From: Rodentibacter abscessus
GTDB lineage: Bacteria > Pseudomonadota > Gammaproteobacteria > Enterobacterales > Pasteurellaceae
Reading direction: 5' to 3'
Assembly (NCBI RefSeq): GCF_047160095.1
Contig: NZ_AP038785.1
Span: forward strand, 2,108,001-2,172,000
DNA length: 64,000 bases
Part shown: positions 1 to 8,724 of the stretch, in pieces
How positions within the stretch are numbered: position 1 is the stretch's first letter
Layout: every line of letters starts with the position of its first letter
Program-made: the position numbers and the translations under genes
Notes under the pieces: model-generated
The model's input: the letters and a program-made list of their open reading frames with translations, nothing else
What the model was told of the DNA's origin: nothing
Database searches by the model: none

Positions 1-776
1 TCCAGTGTTGCGGTTTTGGTACGGGCGAAGATAATCGCCGCGTCAAAATCTTCTACTTCTAAAAAGCGAAGAAGTGCTTCATTTTTACGCACTCCATGTA
101 CATACCAGCAACTTTGTTCAATATCCGGTGCGTTTTCGTTATTGACTTTGATCTTCACTTCTTTCGGATCGTTCATAAAGCGCTTGGTTATGCGGCGAAT
201 AGGTTCCGGCATCGTTGCAGAGAAAAGTGCGGTTTGATGATTTTCCGGCAATTCCGCCATCACGGTTTCTACATCATCAATAAAGCCCATTCGTAACATT
301 TCATCGGCCTCATCAAGCACGATAAAGCGAAGCTCGGATAGATCTAAAGTACCGCGGCGAATATGATCGAGAATACGCCCCGGTGTGCCGACAACCACTT
401 GCGCTCCCTGTTTTAAAGCGCGAAGTTGAATGTCATAGCGTTGACCGCCGTAAAGCGTAACAATGCGTGTACCATGCGCATATTTCACAAATTGTTCACA
501 AGCATCCGCTACTTGGATGGCAAGTTCTCGGGTTGGTGCCATCACTAACATTTGCGGATGTTTTGCCGCTGTATCGATTTGTGCTAGAAGCGGTAAAGCA
601 AATGCAGCGGTTTTACCGCTACCGGTTTGTGCCATACCCAGCACATCATTGCCATTGAGCAAATGCGGAATACAAGTTTGCTGAATTGGGGAAGGGGTTT
701 CAAAACCTAAGTCTGAAACGGCTTTTAAGATGAACTCAGGTAAGCCCAAGTCATTAAAAGTGATTTTGTCTGTCAT
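1..776 (-). CDS. deaD: DEAD-box ATP-dependent RNA helicase, 3' part outside window
   Basis: This is the N-terminal ~258 residues of a cold-shock DEAD-box RNA helicase that unwinds RNA duplexes in ribosome assembly and mRNA decay. The ATG is at 776-774, giving a start MTDKITFNDLGL. In order I read a Q motif (TPSPIQQ), Walker A (AQTGSGKT), motif Ia (APTRELA), GG, TPGR, the DEAD box (VLDEADEM) and SAT (LFSATMPE). The reading frame is open to the left edge, so the second RecA domain and the C-terminal RNA-binding region are missing only because the window ends. The leftward order pnp, nlpI, deaD matches the conserved gammaproteobacterial order, which favours DeaD over RhlB, SrmB or RhlE. A copy of the dispersed element (821-949) lies between it and nlpI. 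Confidence 0.93.
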   Translation of the reverse strand, partial: MTDKITFNDLGLPEFILKAVSDLGFETPSPIQQTCIPHLLNGNDVLGMAQTGSGKTAAFALPLLAQIDTAAKHPQMLVMAPTRELAIQVADACEQFVKYAHGTRIVTLYGGQRYDIQLRALKQGAQVVVGTPGRILDHIRRGTLDLSELRFIVLDEADEMLRMGFIDDVETVMAELPENHQTALFSATMPEPIRRITKRFMNDPKEVKIKVNNENAPDIEQSCWYVHGVRKNEALLRFLEVEDFDAAIIFARTKTATL

Positions 777-820
777 TAAAATTCTCGAATTATAAATAAG
801 GAAAACTCAATAGAGTTTCA

Positions 821-949
821 GGTAGGGTGTGTTAGGTTTACCGTAACGCACCGTTAAACAGCATTGAAATCACATTTTGGTGCGTTACGGCTTCGCCTAA
901 CGCACCCTACGATGGTTTTCAATTTGTGCAAGTGGTACATCATACTGCG
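821..949. mobile_element. Dispersed palindromic element (MITE-like), copy 1, left end lost
   Basis: It contains the family core, GGTAGGGTGTGTTAG then two facing arms (CCGTAACGCACC and GGTGCGTTACGG) then CCTAACGCACCCTAC. The right terminal repeat is degenerate (TTTGTGCAAGTGGTACATCATACTGCG). The left terminal repeat is absent. The nlpI stop codon (954-956) lies in the eight bases to its right. Confidence 0.75.
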
Positions 950-953
950 ATTT

Positions 954-1898
954 TTATAAAACAACCGCTTTTGCGACCGCACTTTTCTCTTCTTTTTCGT
1001 TTTCTGTTTGAGCCGGTTTTAATTTCATTAGCTCAAACGAAGCAAAACGATACTCAACAAAGTTATAAACCTGATTTGCCATTGCCAGTTTAAATAAAGC
1101 CGCCGCTTCATCTACCAGCCCTACATTGAGTTTTTGTTTTGCTAGATAAAAATAGGTTTCTGTTAGAATTTCTGCGTATTGCTGAGAATTTTTAGCAAAT
1201 TCATCGGCGCGTTGTTGCAATTGTTCTAAAGAAATATGTCCTAAGTAGTATTGAACGATATTTGTACCCCAGAAATCCTCTGATAGCCCTTTTGCTCGTT
1301 CAACAAGGTTTGCATGGGCTTCTTGTGGTTTTAATTTTTGTTCGTTCAAGTACAGCCATAAGACACGGTAAGGATCTTTTGTATCGGCTTGGTAGAACTG
1401 TAAGAAATCTTGTTCGGCAAGATTGTAACGTCCCACATAATAAAAATTTAAACCACGATTAAGGTGGGTATAGTCATAGCTTGCATCCAATTCAAACACC
1501 GCATTAAAGGTTTCTAATGCGCTGTCATAATCCTCTTCAAGCAATAAATAAAGCCCTAAATAGTTATACACAGAAGCCATTTTAGGCTGCAATGCAAGGG
1601 CTTGAGTAAAATCGTAACGTGCTAATCCCCATAAACCAAGGGAATCATATAAAACCCCGCGTTCAAAGTGCAGTGAAGCTCGTTCTTCATTACTCATTTT
1701 CCCAACTAATAACACTTGGCTGATTCGCACAATCATCACTTCCTGTTCAAAGTGTGAATTTGGGTTTTGTTCAGCAAGCATTACTTGATTTTTAGACACA
1801 AAAACGTTTCCTGACTGAATACAGCCTGTAAGAAACAACACCGCACATAAGCTAAATAAATAGATTAAAAAATGGTGAGGTAGTCGAAAACATCGCAT
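954..1898 (-). CDS. nlpI: Lipoprotein NlpI, TPR adaptor
   Basis: This 314-residue lipoprotein begins with a signal peptide ending in the lipobox LTGC, so Cys26 should be lipidated. The remainder is alpha-helical and contains tetratricopeptide-like repeats (for example ALALQPKMASVYNYLGLYLLLEEDYDSA in shorter pieces around residues 100-150). In E. coli NlpI is an outer-membrane adaptor that brings peptidoglycan endopeptidases to the protease Prc. It lies between pnp and deaD in the conserved order and reads in the same direction, 84 bp downstream of pnp. The C-terminal tail is lysine/alanine rich (KAVVL end). Its TAA stop lies within the eight bases flanking a MITE-like element, so the insertion left the gene intact. 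Confidence 0.93.
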   Translation of the reverse strand: MRCFRLPHHFLIYLFSLCAVLFLTGCIQSGNVFVSKNQVMLAEQNPNSHFEQEVMIVRISQVLLVGKMSNEERASLHFERGVLYDSLGLWGLARYDFTQALALQPKMASVYNYLGLYLLLEEDYDSALETFNAVFELDASYDYTHLNRGLNFYYVGRYNLAEQDFLQFYQADTKDPYRVLWLYLNEQKLKPQEAHANLVERAKGLSEDFWGTNIVQYYLGHISLEQLQQRADEFAKNSQQYAEILTETYFYLAKQKLNVGLVDEAAALFKLAMANQVYNFVEYRFASFELMKLKPAQTENEKEEKSAVAKAVVL

Positions 1899-1982
1899 TT
1901 GCTTTCTTTTGTGTCAATAAATTGTTGGAAAGAACAAAACTTGATGACACTTGCCATCAAGTTCTGATTTCATCGACCAAGA

Positions 1983-4112
1983 TTATTCTTGTTCTTCCGT
2001 AGAATCTTCTTGGTTAATTTCGGTTTCTTGTTTTGGTGCCAAGTCTTTCATTGTTAAGCGGATACGGCCTTGACGATCGATTTCTACCACTTTCACATTG
2101 ACTTCTTGACCCAATTGAAGGTAATCACTCACTTTTTCTACGCGTTCTTCTGCGATTTGTGAAATATGAACTAAACCTTCTTTGTTGCCGACGATTGCAA
2201 CAAATGCACCAAAGTCTGCTAAGCGGGTTACTTTACCTTTGTAGATTGCCCCCGCTTCTACTTCTGCAACGATTTCTTCAATGCGTACCATCACGTTTTT
2301 CGCCGCATTGCTATCTACCGCTGCAATTTTCACTGTGCCGTCATCATCAATATCGATAGAAGTGCCGGTTTCTTCCGTTAGTGCGCGAATTGTTGCGCCA
2401 CCTTTACCGATAACATCTTTGATTTTCTTCGGATCAATCTTCATTGTGTGAATACGCGGTGCGTAGTCGGAAATATCGGCACGCGGCTCAGGAATCGCTT
2501 GTTCCATCACGCCGAGAATATGCATACGCGCGCTTTTCGCCTGATTTAAGGCGATTTGCATAATTTCAGGGGTAATCCCTTCAATTTTGATGTCCATTTG
2601 AAGTGCTGTTACCCCTTCACGTGTACCGGCAACTTTAAAGTCCATATCACCCAAATGGTCTTCATCTCCAAGAATATCGGAAAGCACCACGAATTTCTCT
2701 TCTTCTTTCACTAAGCCCATCGCGATACCGGCAACGGCAGCTTTAATCGGTACGCCGGCATCCATTAATGCAAGGGATGCACCGCATACCGATGCCATTG
2801 AAGAAGAGCCGTTTGATTCGGTGATTTCAGAAACCACTCGCACCACATAAGGGAATTCGGTAAGACTTGGCATGACTGCTGCAACACCACGTTTGGCTAA
2901 ACGACCGTGACCGATTTCACGGCGTTTTGGCGAGCCGATCATTCCGGTTTCACCCACAGAGTACGGCGGGAAGTTATAGTGGAATAAGAAGTGATCGGAG
3001 CGTTCACCGGTCAATTCATCGATAATTTGTGCATCACGCTCGGTCCCTAAAGTTGCCACCGCCAATGCTTGGGTTTCACCACGGGTGAAAATGGCAGAAC
3101 CATGGGTGCGAGGCAATACACCGGTGCAAATATCTAATGCACGCACGGTGTCCACGGTACGTCCGTCAATGCGCGGTTCACCGGCGATGATACGACCACG
3201 CACGATTTGGCTTTCAAGTGCGGTGAAAATATCAACGATTTTACCTTCGCTGATTGCTTCATCTTCTGCGGTGATTTGAGCAATCACATCCGCTTTAATC
3301 GCATCAATTTGCTCATAACGGGTTTGTTTTTCGGTGATACGGTAGGCATCACCCAAGCGTGCTTCGGCAATGGCTTTCACTTTATTGATTAAATCGGTAT
3401 TCGGTTCAGGTGCAACCCAGTTCCAACGGGGCTTACCGGCTTCCGCAACAAATTCTTTAATCGCTTCAATCACTACTTGTTGTTGTTGATGACCGAATAC
3501 GACGGCAGATAACATTTGTTCTTCCGTTAAAATATCCGCCTCGGATTCAACCATTAATACGGCTTTATCGGTACCGGCAACCACCAAATCCAAACGGCTT
3601 TGTTTTTGTTCAGCCATGGTTGGGTTTAATACAAATTGATTATTGATAAAACCGACACGTGCCGCACCGATAGGGCCATTAAATGGTACGCCAGATAATG
3701 AAAGTGCCGCAGAAGCACCAATCATTGCAACTAAATCCGGGCTAATTTGCGGGTTAACGGAAACTACCGTTGCGACCACTTGAATTTCGTTAAAGAAACC
3801 TTCCGGGAATAATGGACGGATTGGACGATCAATTAAACGTGCGATCAAAGTCTCACCTTCAGACGGACGACCTTCACGTTTGAAGAAACCGCCCGGGATT
3901 CGACCGGCTGCGTAAGTACGCTCTTGATAATTAACCGTTAATGGGAAAAAATCTTGACCTTCTTTTACATCTTTTTTAGCAACCACGGTAACGAACACGC
4001 TGGTATCATCCATGCTTGCCATCACCGCTGCCGTTGCTTGACGCGCAATCGCACCGGTTTCTAGGGTTACGGTGTGCTGACCGTATTTAAATTGTTTAAC
4101 AATTGGATTCAC
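1983..4112 (-). CDS. pnp: Polyribonucleotide nucleotidyltransferase (PNPase)
   Basis: This 709-residue protein matches the usual PNPase length (711 in E. coli). It catalyses phosphorolytic 3'-5' decay of RNA and is a component of the degradosome. Two RNase PH domains (about 1-220 and 310-540) are separated by a helical linker. The C-terminus has a KH domain with the GKGG loop (KDVIGKGGATI, about 555-610) and an S1 domain (about 620-690: YKGKVTRLADFGAFV). The second RNase PH domain carries the phosphate-site region around ITESNGSSSMASVCG. The tail is acidic. Unlike E. coli, no rpsO lies directly upstream; a divergent YhcH-like gene starts 251 bp away. Confidence 0.97.
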   Translation of the reverse strand: MNPIVKQFKYGQHTVTLETGAIARQATAAVMASMDDTSVFVTVVAKKDVKEGQDFFPLTVNYQERTYAAGRIPGGFFKREGRPSEGETLIARLIDRPIRPLFPEGFFNEIQVVATVVSVNPQISPDLVAMIGASAALSLSGVPFNGPIGAARVGFINNQFVLNPTMAEQKQSRLDLVVAGTDKAVLMVESEADILTEEQMLSAVVFGHQQQQVVIEAIKEFVAEAGKPRWNWVAPEPNTDLINKVKAIAEARLGDAYRITEKQTRYEQIDAIKADVIAQITAEDEAISEGKIVDIFTALESQIVRGRIIAGEPRIDGRTVDTVRALDICTGVLPRTHGSAIFTRGETQALAVATLGTERDAQIIDELTGERSDHFLFHYNFPPYSVGETGMIGSPKRREIGHGRLAKRGVAAVMPSLTEFPYVVRVVSEITESNGSSSMASVCGASLALMDAGVPIKAAVAGIAMGLVKEEEKFVVLSDILGDEDHLGDMDFKVAGTREGVTALQMDIKIEGITPEIMQIALNQAKSARMHILGVMEQAIPEPRADISDYAPRIHTMKIDPKKIKDVIGKGGATIRALTEETGTSIDIDDDGTVKIAAVDSNAAKNVMVRIEEIVAEVEAGAIYKGKVTRLADFGAFVAIVGNKEGLVHISQIAEERVEKVSDYLQLGQEVNVKVVEIDRQGRIRLTMKDLAPKQETEINQEDSTEEQE

Positions 4113-4363
4113 AATGTTTTCCTTCTTATATCTTAAAACAATGCTTTATTTTCCAGATTGCGACTAACAAAAGAAATCTTTGAAAAATCAACCGCACTTT
4201 ATATAACAAAAATTTCTTTTGATAGCCGCACGCTAATACAGAAAACAAAGCGCACGTATTATACAGATGTTTTAATGTGATTGGTAACTTTATTTCACCT
4301 CGCCGACTTGCTATTATGAGGCGATCTTTATTCATTATTCACATATTCGCATAAGGAGAGAAT

Positions 4364-4834
4364 ATGATTATCGGTAGTTTAACCAACCCGAATTTTAAAG
4401 TGGGTTTACCAAAAGTGATTGTAGAAGTCTGTGACTATCTAACTGCATTGGATTTAACCGCATTAGAGAACTGTCGCCACGACATTAATGATCAAATTTA
4501 TATGAACGTGATGGAGCCGGAAACCGCTGAACCAAGCAGTAAAAAGGCGGAATTACATCACGATTATTTAGATGTACAAGTGTTGATTCGCGGCACGGAA
4601 AATATTGAGGTCGGCGCAACTTATCCGGATTTAACCAAGTATGAGGATTATAACGAAGCCGATGATTATCAGCTTACCTCTGAAGATATTGAAAATAAAT
4701 TTACCGTTACATTAACCCCCCAAATGTTTGCCGTGTTTTACCCTTATGAACCGCATAAACCTTGCTGTATAGTAAAAGGTAAATCGGAAAAAATAAAAAA
4801 ATTAGTGGTGAAAGTACCGGTTAAATTGATCTAG
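4364..4834 (+). CDS. YhcH/YjgK/YiaL family protein (NanQ-like)
   Basis: This 156-residue protein belongs to the YhcH/YjgK/YiaL (DUF386) cupin-like family. The start is supported by an AAGGAG ribosome site just before 4364. Family hallmarks are the conserved HHDYLDVQVLIRG stretch near residue 66 and a C-terminal FAVFYPYEPHKPCC segment with histidines likely to bind metal. Family members are linked to sugar catabolism; NanQ (YhcH) in E. coli helps open or interconvert sialic acid anomers. A role in sialic acid use fits the sialidase at the other end of the window, but this gene is not next to nan genes here. It is divergent from pnp and ends at a bidirectional terminator shared with the TusA-like gene. 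Confidence 0.85.
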   Translation: MIIGSLTNPNFKVGLPKVIVEVCDYLTALDLTALENCRHDINDQIYMNVMEPETAEPSSKKAELHHDYLDVQVLIRGTENIEVGATYPDLTKYEDYNEADDYQLTSEDIENKFTVTLTPQMFAVFYPYEPHKPCCIVKGKSEKIKKLVVKVPVKLI

Positions 4835-4854
4835 TTTTTATATACTTAGTAAGA

Positions 4855-4895
4855 AAAGAGCGGTCAAAAATCTTTTTGTTTTTTGACCGCTCTTT
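4855..4895. terminator. Bidirectional terminator between convergent genes
   Basis: AAAGAGCGGTCAAAAA is followed a few bases later by its complement TTTTTGACCGCTCTTT, giving a strong stem with T-runs on both strands. It separates the convergent YhcH-like and TusA-like genes. Confidence 0.8.
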
Positions 4896-4899
4896 GCAT

Positions 4900-5121
4900 T
4901 TATTTCACCACTGTGATCGTCCATTTTGCATCACCGATTTGTTCAAAATTAGTGACATCATAGCCTTCTTCCGCAGCCCAAGAGGGGATCGCTTCCGTAG
5001 CTTGCGTACAATCAAATTCAATTTCTAAGCCGTCTCCTTTATTGAGTGTTGCCATCGCTTCTTTGGCTTCAACAAGGGGAAAAGGGCAAACTAAACCAAG
5101 AGTCGGTAATTTAACAATCAT
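4900..5121 (-). CDS. TusA/SirA-like sulfur carrier protein
   Basis: This 73-residue protein has the TusA/YedF fold signature with a CPFP motif (Cys12), the residue that carries persulfide sulfur in this family. An AGGAGA ribosome site precedes the ATG. It starts 14 bp downstream of a YeeE/YedE permease on the same strand, the usual pairing in which the permease imports a sulfur (or selenium) compound and the small carrier accepts the sulfur inside the cell. It could be called TsuB-like by analogy to the TsuA-TsuB thiosulfate uptake pair. The actual substrate is not shown by the sequence. Confidence 0.85.
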   Translation of the reverse strand: MIVKLPTLGLVCPFPLVEAKEAMATLNKGDGLEIEFDCTQATEAIPSWAAEEGYDVTNFEQIGDAKWTITVVK

Positions 5122-5135
5122 TTTTTCTCCTAATA

Positions 5136-6173
5136 TTAAGATACAGATTTTAATTGATGCGGGCGGATAATCGTAAAATAAGCTGCAACCCTAGTGCCAA
5201 GTACCATCAAAGGAAGGGATACCCAACCTTGCCATGAAAAATAAGCGGTGGCGACTAAAGCGTTGCCTATTGAGCATCCTCCCGCAAGGCTTGCCCCAAC
5301 GCCCATAAGTATGCCGCCGAATGCACTTCGTACTATGGTTTGAATATCCGGTAAGCGAAGACGAAATTCGTTACTGCCTTTTGCGGCAATAAATGAACCA
5401 ATGAAGATTCCCAATACCAAGAACACGCCCCAGTTGATAAATTTTGTATCATCGGTGATTAAGTACTGCATAATATTTGCTGACGGCGTGGTAATGCCTA
5501 GCCCCCCAATACGTCCGGTTGCGACACTCAATGGCCAAGCGACAAGAGCGATTAAACCGATTAACAATGCAGAAACGAACGGATGCCAGCGTTTTTCAAA
5601 TAATATGTGTGCAATACCGATTTTTTTCGGTTTGAGTGAAGCAACCTTAGCTTGCGGTTTAGAAAGATGTTTATAGACATAATAGCCTGTAACAACGGTT
5701 AATAAAGCAACGAACCACCAAGCCGAAATACCAACCGTTTCATAAATATTACGCTCCTCCACTTTTACACTGCGTACCGCACGGTTAATATCGCCAAGCG
5801 GACCGGTACGCATCATCGCACTCAACAGCATATACATAAATAATGCAACCCAGCTCCCGATAAGCCCTTCAGCCGCACGATACCAAGTTCCTGTGGCACA
5901 ACCTCCGGCATAAATAATACCGATACCGAATAAGAAAGAACCGCTAATCACCGCAAGGTATTCAAAGTTTTTGGCAGGTTCAATATTCAACCAACCTATC
6001 TCTTTTAAAATGAAGAAACCGATAGATTGCACCGAGATTGCAATGAACAAGGCGACAAACATTTTGTTGTTTTTTGTTACATATAAATCCCGAAATGCAC
6101 CCGTGATACAAAAACGTCCACGCTGCATAACAAACCCAAGCAAAATACCGCAAAGTAATCCTGTTAAAAGCAT
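5136..6173 (-). CDS. YeeE/YedE family membrane permease (TsuA-like)
   Basis: This polytopic inner-membrane protein of about 345 residues belongs to the YeeE/YedE (TsuA) family. Signature cysteine motifs are present in both halves: GGCATGTWYRAAEG near residue 95 and AGGCSIGNA near residue 300. They sit in short re-entrant segments and are thought to relay sulfur across the membrane. I place the start at the ATG at 6173-6171, because a GGAGG ribosome site lies five bases before it. The longer frame from a TTG at 6188 would put that ribosome site inside the coding sequence. The TusA-like gene follows at 14 bp. The substrate is probably thiosulfate or another sulfur/selenium species. Confidence 0.85.
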   Translation of the reverse strand: MLLTGLLCGILLGFVMQRGRFCITGAFRDLYVTKNNKMFVALFIAISVQSIGFFILKEIGWLNIEPAKNFEYLAVISGSFLFGIGIIYAGGCATGTWYRAAEGLIGSWVALFMYMLLSAMMRTGPLGDINRAVRSVKVEERNIYETVGISAWWFVALLTVVTGYYVYKHLSKPQAKVASLKPKKIGIAHILFEKRWHPFVSALLIGLIALVAWPLSVATGRIGGLGITTPSANIMQYLITDDTKFINWGVFLVLGIFIGSFIAAKGSNEFRLRLPDIQTIVRSAFGGILMGVGASLAGGCSIGNALVATAYFSWQGWVSLPLMVLGTRVAAYFTIIRPHQLKSVS

Positions 6174-6306
6174 TGATCCTCCGGACAAAAATTAAGGAAA
6201 AGGTGGAGTTATTTTTAATTGGAGGAGGGAGAATATGCCAATAATTTTTGGTTAATTGATATGTGATTTTGTAATAAAAAGTGCGGTTAGAAATACCGGA
6301 ATTTTT
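6174..6306. other. Intergenic leader of the YeeE-type operon
   Basis: AT-rich DNA with one uptake sequence (AAAAAGTGCGGT near 6280). It ends with the 8-bp direct repeat GAATTTTT that flanks the next element. I see no further gene. Confidence 0.4.
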
Positions 6307-6461
6307 CACCATTATGTAGTTGTTGCACAAAACAGAGTAGGGTGTGTTAACCAAAAAGGCGTAACGCACCATTAAACCCAAATTTGGTGCGTTACGGCAA
6401 GCCTAACGCCCCCTACATTTGAATTAAAAACAGCCTTTTGTGCAAGTGATGCATAATACCG
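6307..6461. mobile_element. Dispersed palindromic element (MITE-like), copy 2
   Basis: 155 bp, with ends CACCATTATGTAGTTGTTGC and GCATAATACCG. The exact duplication GAATTTTT flanks it (6299-6306 and 6462-6469). The similarity of the flanks extends outwards (AATACCGGAATTTTT on both sides). The core has the facing arms GGCGTAACGCACC and GGTGCGTTACGGC. It is nearly identical to copy 5. Confidence 0.85.
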
Positions 6462-6491
6462 GAATTTTTAACCGCACTTTTTATCTTTAAA

Positions 6492-7115
6492 TTAAAGAAT
6501 ATCGAGTAATTCTACTTCAAATACTAATGGAGAGAACGGTGGGATAGAGGCGCCGGCACCACGTTCTCCGTAGGCTAATTCGTGTGGAATGGTTAATTTC
6601 CATTTCGATCCTACAGGCATCATTTGTAGCGCTTCTACCCAGCCGCGAATAACGCCGTTTACCGGAAATTCAGCAGGTTGGCCGCGTGCGACAGAGCTAT
6701 CAAACACCGTTCCGTTTGGTAAAGTACCGATATAGTGAACACGAACTTTGTCGGTTGCGCTCGGTTTTGCGCCTTTGCCTTCGGTGATGATTTCATATTG
6801 AAGACCGCTATCCGTGATATTTACCCCATCTTTTTTGGCATTTTCAGCTAAGAATACTTTTCCTTCTTCTTCAATAACTTTAAATTGAGCTTGCTGCGCC
6901 TCTGCCGCTTGTTGTTGAAGTTGTTGTACGGAAGTCATTAAATCATTCATATCTAATGCCGGTTGATTGTGATTTAAGGCATCAAAAATACCTTTCGCCA
7001 CCGCTTCAACCATGATGTCCATTTGACTATCAAGTAATTGTTGGCCGATTTGTAAGCCGATCCCATAGCTGCCTTTTTCAGAGATACTCTCTAATTTCAC
7101 GTTTTTAAAACTCAT
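6492..7115 (-). CDS. fklB: FKBP-type peptidyl-prolyl isomerase (FKBP22-like)
   Basis: This 207-residue protein matches FklB in length (206 in E. coli) and architecture. An N-terminal helical dimerisation domain (about 1-90, with SYGIGLQIGQQL and a Gln-rich helix) precedes an FKBP prolyl isomerase domain (about 115-207). Typical FKBP segments are VRVHYIGTLPNGTVFDSS and GWVEALQMMPVGSKWKL, and the IPPFSPLVFEVELL ending strand. There is no signal peptide, so it is probably cytoplasmic. It starts 23 bp after psd on the same strand and is likely cotranscribed with it. Confidence 0.92.
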   Translation of the reverse strand: MSFKNVKLESISEKGSYGIGLQIGQQLLDSQMDIMVEAVAKGIFDALNHNQPALDMNDLMTSVQQLQQQAAEAQQAQFKVIEEEGKVFLAENAKKDGVNITDSGLQYEIITEGKGAKPSATDKVRVHYIGTLPNGTVFDSSVARGQPAEFPVNGVIRGWVEALQMMPVGSKWKLTIPHELAYGERGAGASIPPFSPLVFEVELLDIL

Positions 7116-7138
7116 TGCTGTTTTCCTTTGTTAAAAAA

Positions 7139-8008
7139 TTAGTTTTTGTATGCCAAGATTTCGCCCATACGCACCGGCTCGTCTACCGTTAAATGATCGG
7201 CTAAACGCACTTGGTTTTCTTGGAATAGGTTAATGACGGTTGAACCGAGTTGGAACCACCCCATTTCTTGGCCTTTCATTAATTTCACTGCATTTTCGCC
7301 CTCGTAAGTCCAAGTTTTCACGGTATCGTGACGTGGCGGATTAATCACACCGGCCCAAACCGTACCGATGCTTGCTGTGATGGTTGCGCCGACTAGAATT
7401 TGTACCATTGTGCCAAATTCCGTATCAAACACACAAATAACACGTTCGTTACGAGCGAATAAGTTCGGGATATGTTGAGCTAAAAACGGATTGACGGAAA
7501 ATAACTCCCCCGGCACATAAATCATTTTGCGTAATGTTCCGTCACAAGGCATATGAACGCGATGATAATCACGCGGAGAGAGGTAAGTGGTGACAAACTC
7601 GCCGTTTTTAAAGGTTTCCACCAAGGTTTCATCTTCCGCCAATAACGCTTCTAAACGGAAAAAATGTCCTTTGGCTTGTAGTAATCGGTTGTCATCAATA
7701 TGACCGCATTCGCTAATCCGACCGTCTGCCGGCAAGCACAGCGCGTTTGGATTTTGATTAATTGGACGGGCATTTTCTTTTAAAGGACGAATAAAAAATT
7801 CGTTAAAACTGGCGTATTCGTTAAATTGTTCCTTTTGCGCAATACTCATATCAATGCGATATTTTTTCGCAAAGGCTTGAATGGCAAGATGAGTGATTTT
7901 CCCCCATTTTTGTTTGGCAAACCAACCAGCAAAACGGGTTAGATAAAGTTGCGGCATCACATATTGAAAGGCAACTTTTAGGCGTTGCCAATAAGAAATC
8001 CGGTTCAT
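7139..8008 (-). CDS. psd: Phosphatidylserine decarboxylase proenzyme
   Basis: This 289-residue enzyme makes phosphatidylethanolamine from phosphatidylserine at the inner membrane. The self-cleavage motif LGST is present near the C-terminus (Ser256). Cleavage before that serine generates the pyruvoyl cofactor and the small alpha chain. Other family blocks are the ADGRISE segment, the SPRDYHRVHMPCDG block with the conserved histidines, and the TVWAGVINPPR stretch. Length is normal for the short (type I) proteobacterial class. fklB follows 23 bp downstream. Confidence 0.96.
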   Translation of the reverse strand: MNRISYWQRLKVAFQYVMPQLYLTRFAGWFAKQKWGKITHLAIQAFAKKYRIDMSIAQKEQFNEYASFNEFFIRPLKENARPINQNPNALCLPADGRISECGHIDDNRLLQAKGHFFRLEALLAEDETLVETFKNGEFVTTYLSPRDYHRVHMPCDGTLRKMIYVPGELFSVNPFLAQHIPNLFARNERVICVFDTEFGTMVQILVGATITASIGTVWAGVINPPRHDTVKTWTYEGENAVKLMKGQEMGWFQLGSTVINLFQENQVRLADHLTVDEPVRMGEILAYKN

Positions 8009-8080
8009 TATTCTTTTTCCTCAATAAAAATTAGGCGCTGATTATAGCAATTTTTGCCATTCTTCCAACTTTTAAATTCT

Positions 8081-8252
8081 CGGTATTATGTAGCACTTGC
8101 ACAAATCATCGTGGGTGTCGTTAGGCGAAGCCGTAATGCACCATATAGAGGGGGGTAATGATGAAATGGTGCGTTACGCAAAGCTTAACGCCCCCTATTC
8201 CCGCTAAATATTGGATATAAAATTCACTTTGTGCGACTGCTACATAATACCG
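8081..8252. mobile_element. Dispersed palindromic element (MITE-like), copy 3, best-preserved ends
   Basis: 172 bp. Terminal repeats are CGGTATTATGTAGCACTTGC at the left and GCGACTGCTACATAATACCG at the right, nearly perfect inverses. The exact 8-bp duplication TAAATTCT flanks both ends (8073-8080 and 8253-8260). The interior holds a degenerate GCGTTACGC palindrome. Confidence 0.9.
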
Positions 8253-8487
8253 TAAATTCTCAACGAAAGTTGACCGCACTTTTGTTGTAGTAAATTAAAA
8301 TAGACACTAAAGTTGCAAACCGAAGACAGTACAAGTAGAACGGAAAAGTGCAGCAATACTCGTCAACATTTTTAAATTTAATTCATTATGAATGGGGCAA
8401 AATAATTCCCCTTAGCTATTGTTCAATGAGGGTAAAAAGAGTATATTCAGCCCGAATTTTTTATTTTTAGAAAACGGAGTTTTTATT
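8253..8487. other. Upstream region of the tat operon
   Basis: AT-rich leader with one uptake sequence (TGACCGCACTTTT near 8272). It ends in an ACGGAG ribosome site before tatA. No gene seen. Confidence 0.4.
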
Positions 8488-8721
8488 ATGTTCGGTTTAT
8501 CCCCTGCGCAAATGATCATCTTGCTAGTGGTGATTTTGTTGGTTTTTGGTACGAAGAAGTTAAGAAATGCAGGTTCTGATCTTGGCGCGGCAGTGAAAGG
8601 ATTTAAAAAAGCGATGCAAGATGATGAGCCGAAATCGAAAGATGCGGAATTTAAATCAATTCAAGACGAATCGGCAAATACGACAAAATCTGAAAGCGTA
8701 AAAGAGAAAGAACAGGCATAA
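8488..8721 (+). CDS. tatA: Sec-independent translocase subunit TatA
   Basis: This 77-residue protein has the TatA plan: one N-terminal membrane helix (PAQMIILLVVILLVFG), the conserved FG hinge, and an amphipathic helix (KKLRNAGSDLGAAVKGFKKAM), then an acidic tail. TatA oligomers form the size-adjustable pore that exports folded proteins. I start at the ATG at 8488, preceded by ACGGAG. The frame is open upstream to 8419, but that extension has no ribosome site and is not TatA-like. It is the first gene of tatABC. Confidence 0.95.
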   Translation: MFGLSPAQMIILLVVILLVFGTKKLRNAGSDLGAAVKGFKKAMQDDEPKSKDAEFKSIQDESANTTKSESVKEKEQA

Positions 8722-8724
8722 CCC

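Noticed and set aside
821..949. CRISPR array from repeated GTGCGTTACGGC units
   Set aside because: The units are inverted pairs within isolated elements, not evenly spaced direct repeats with spacers, and no cas genes are present.
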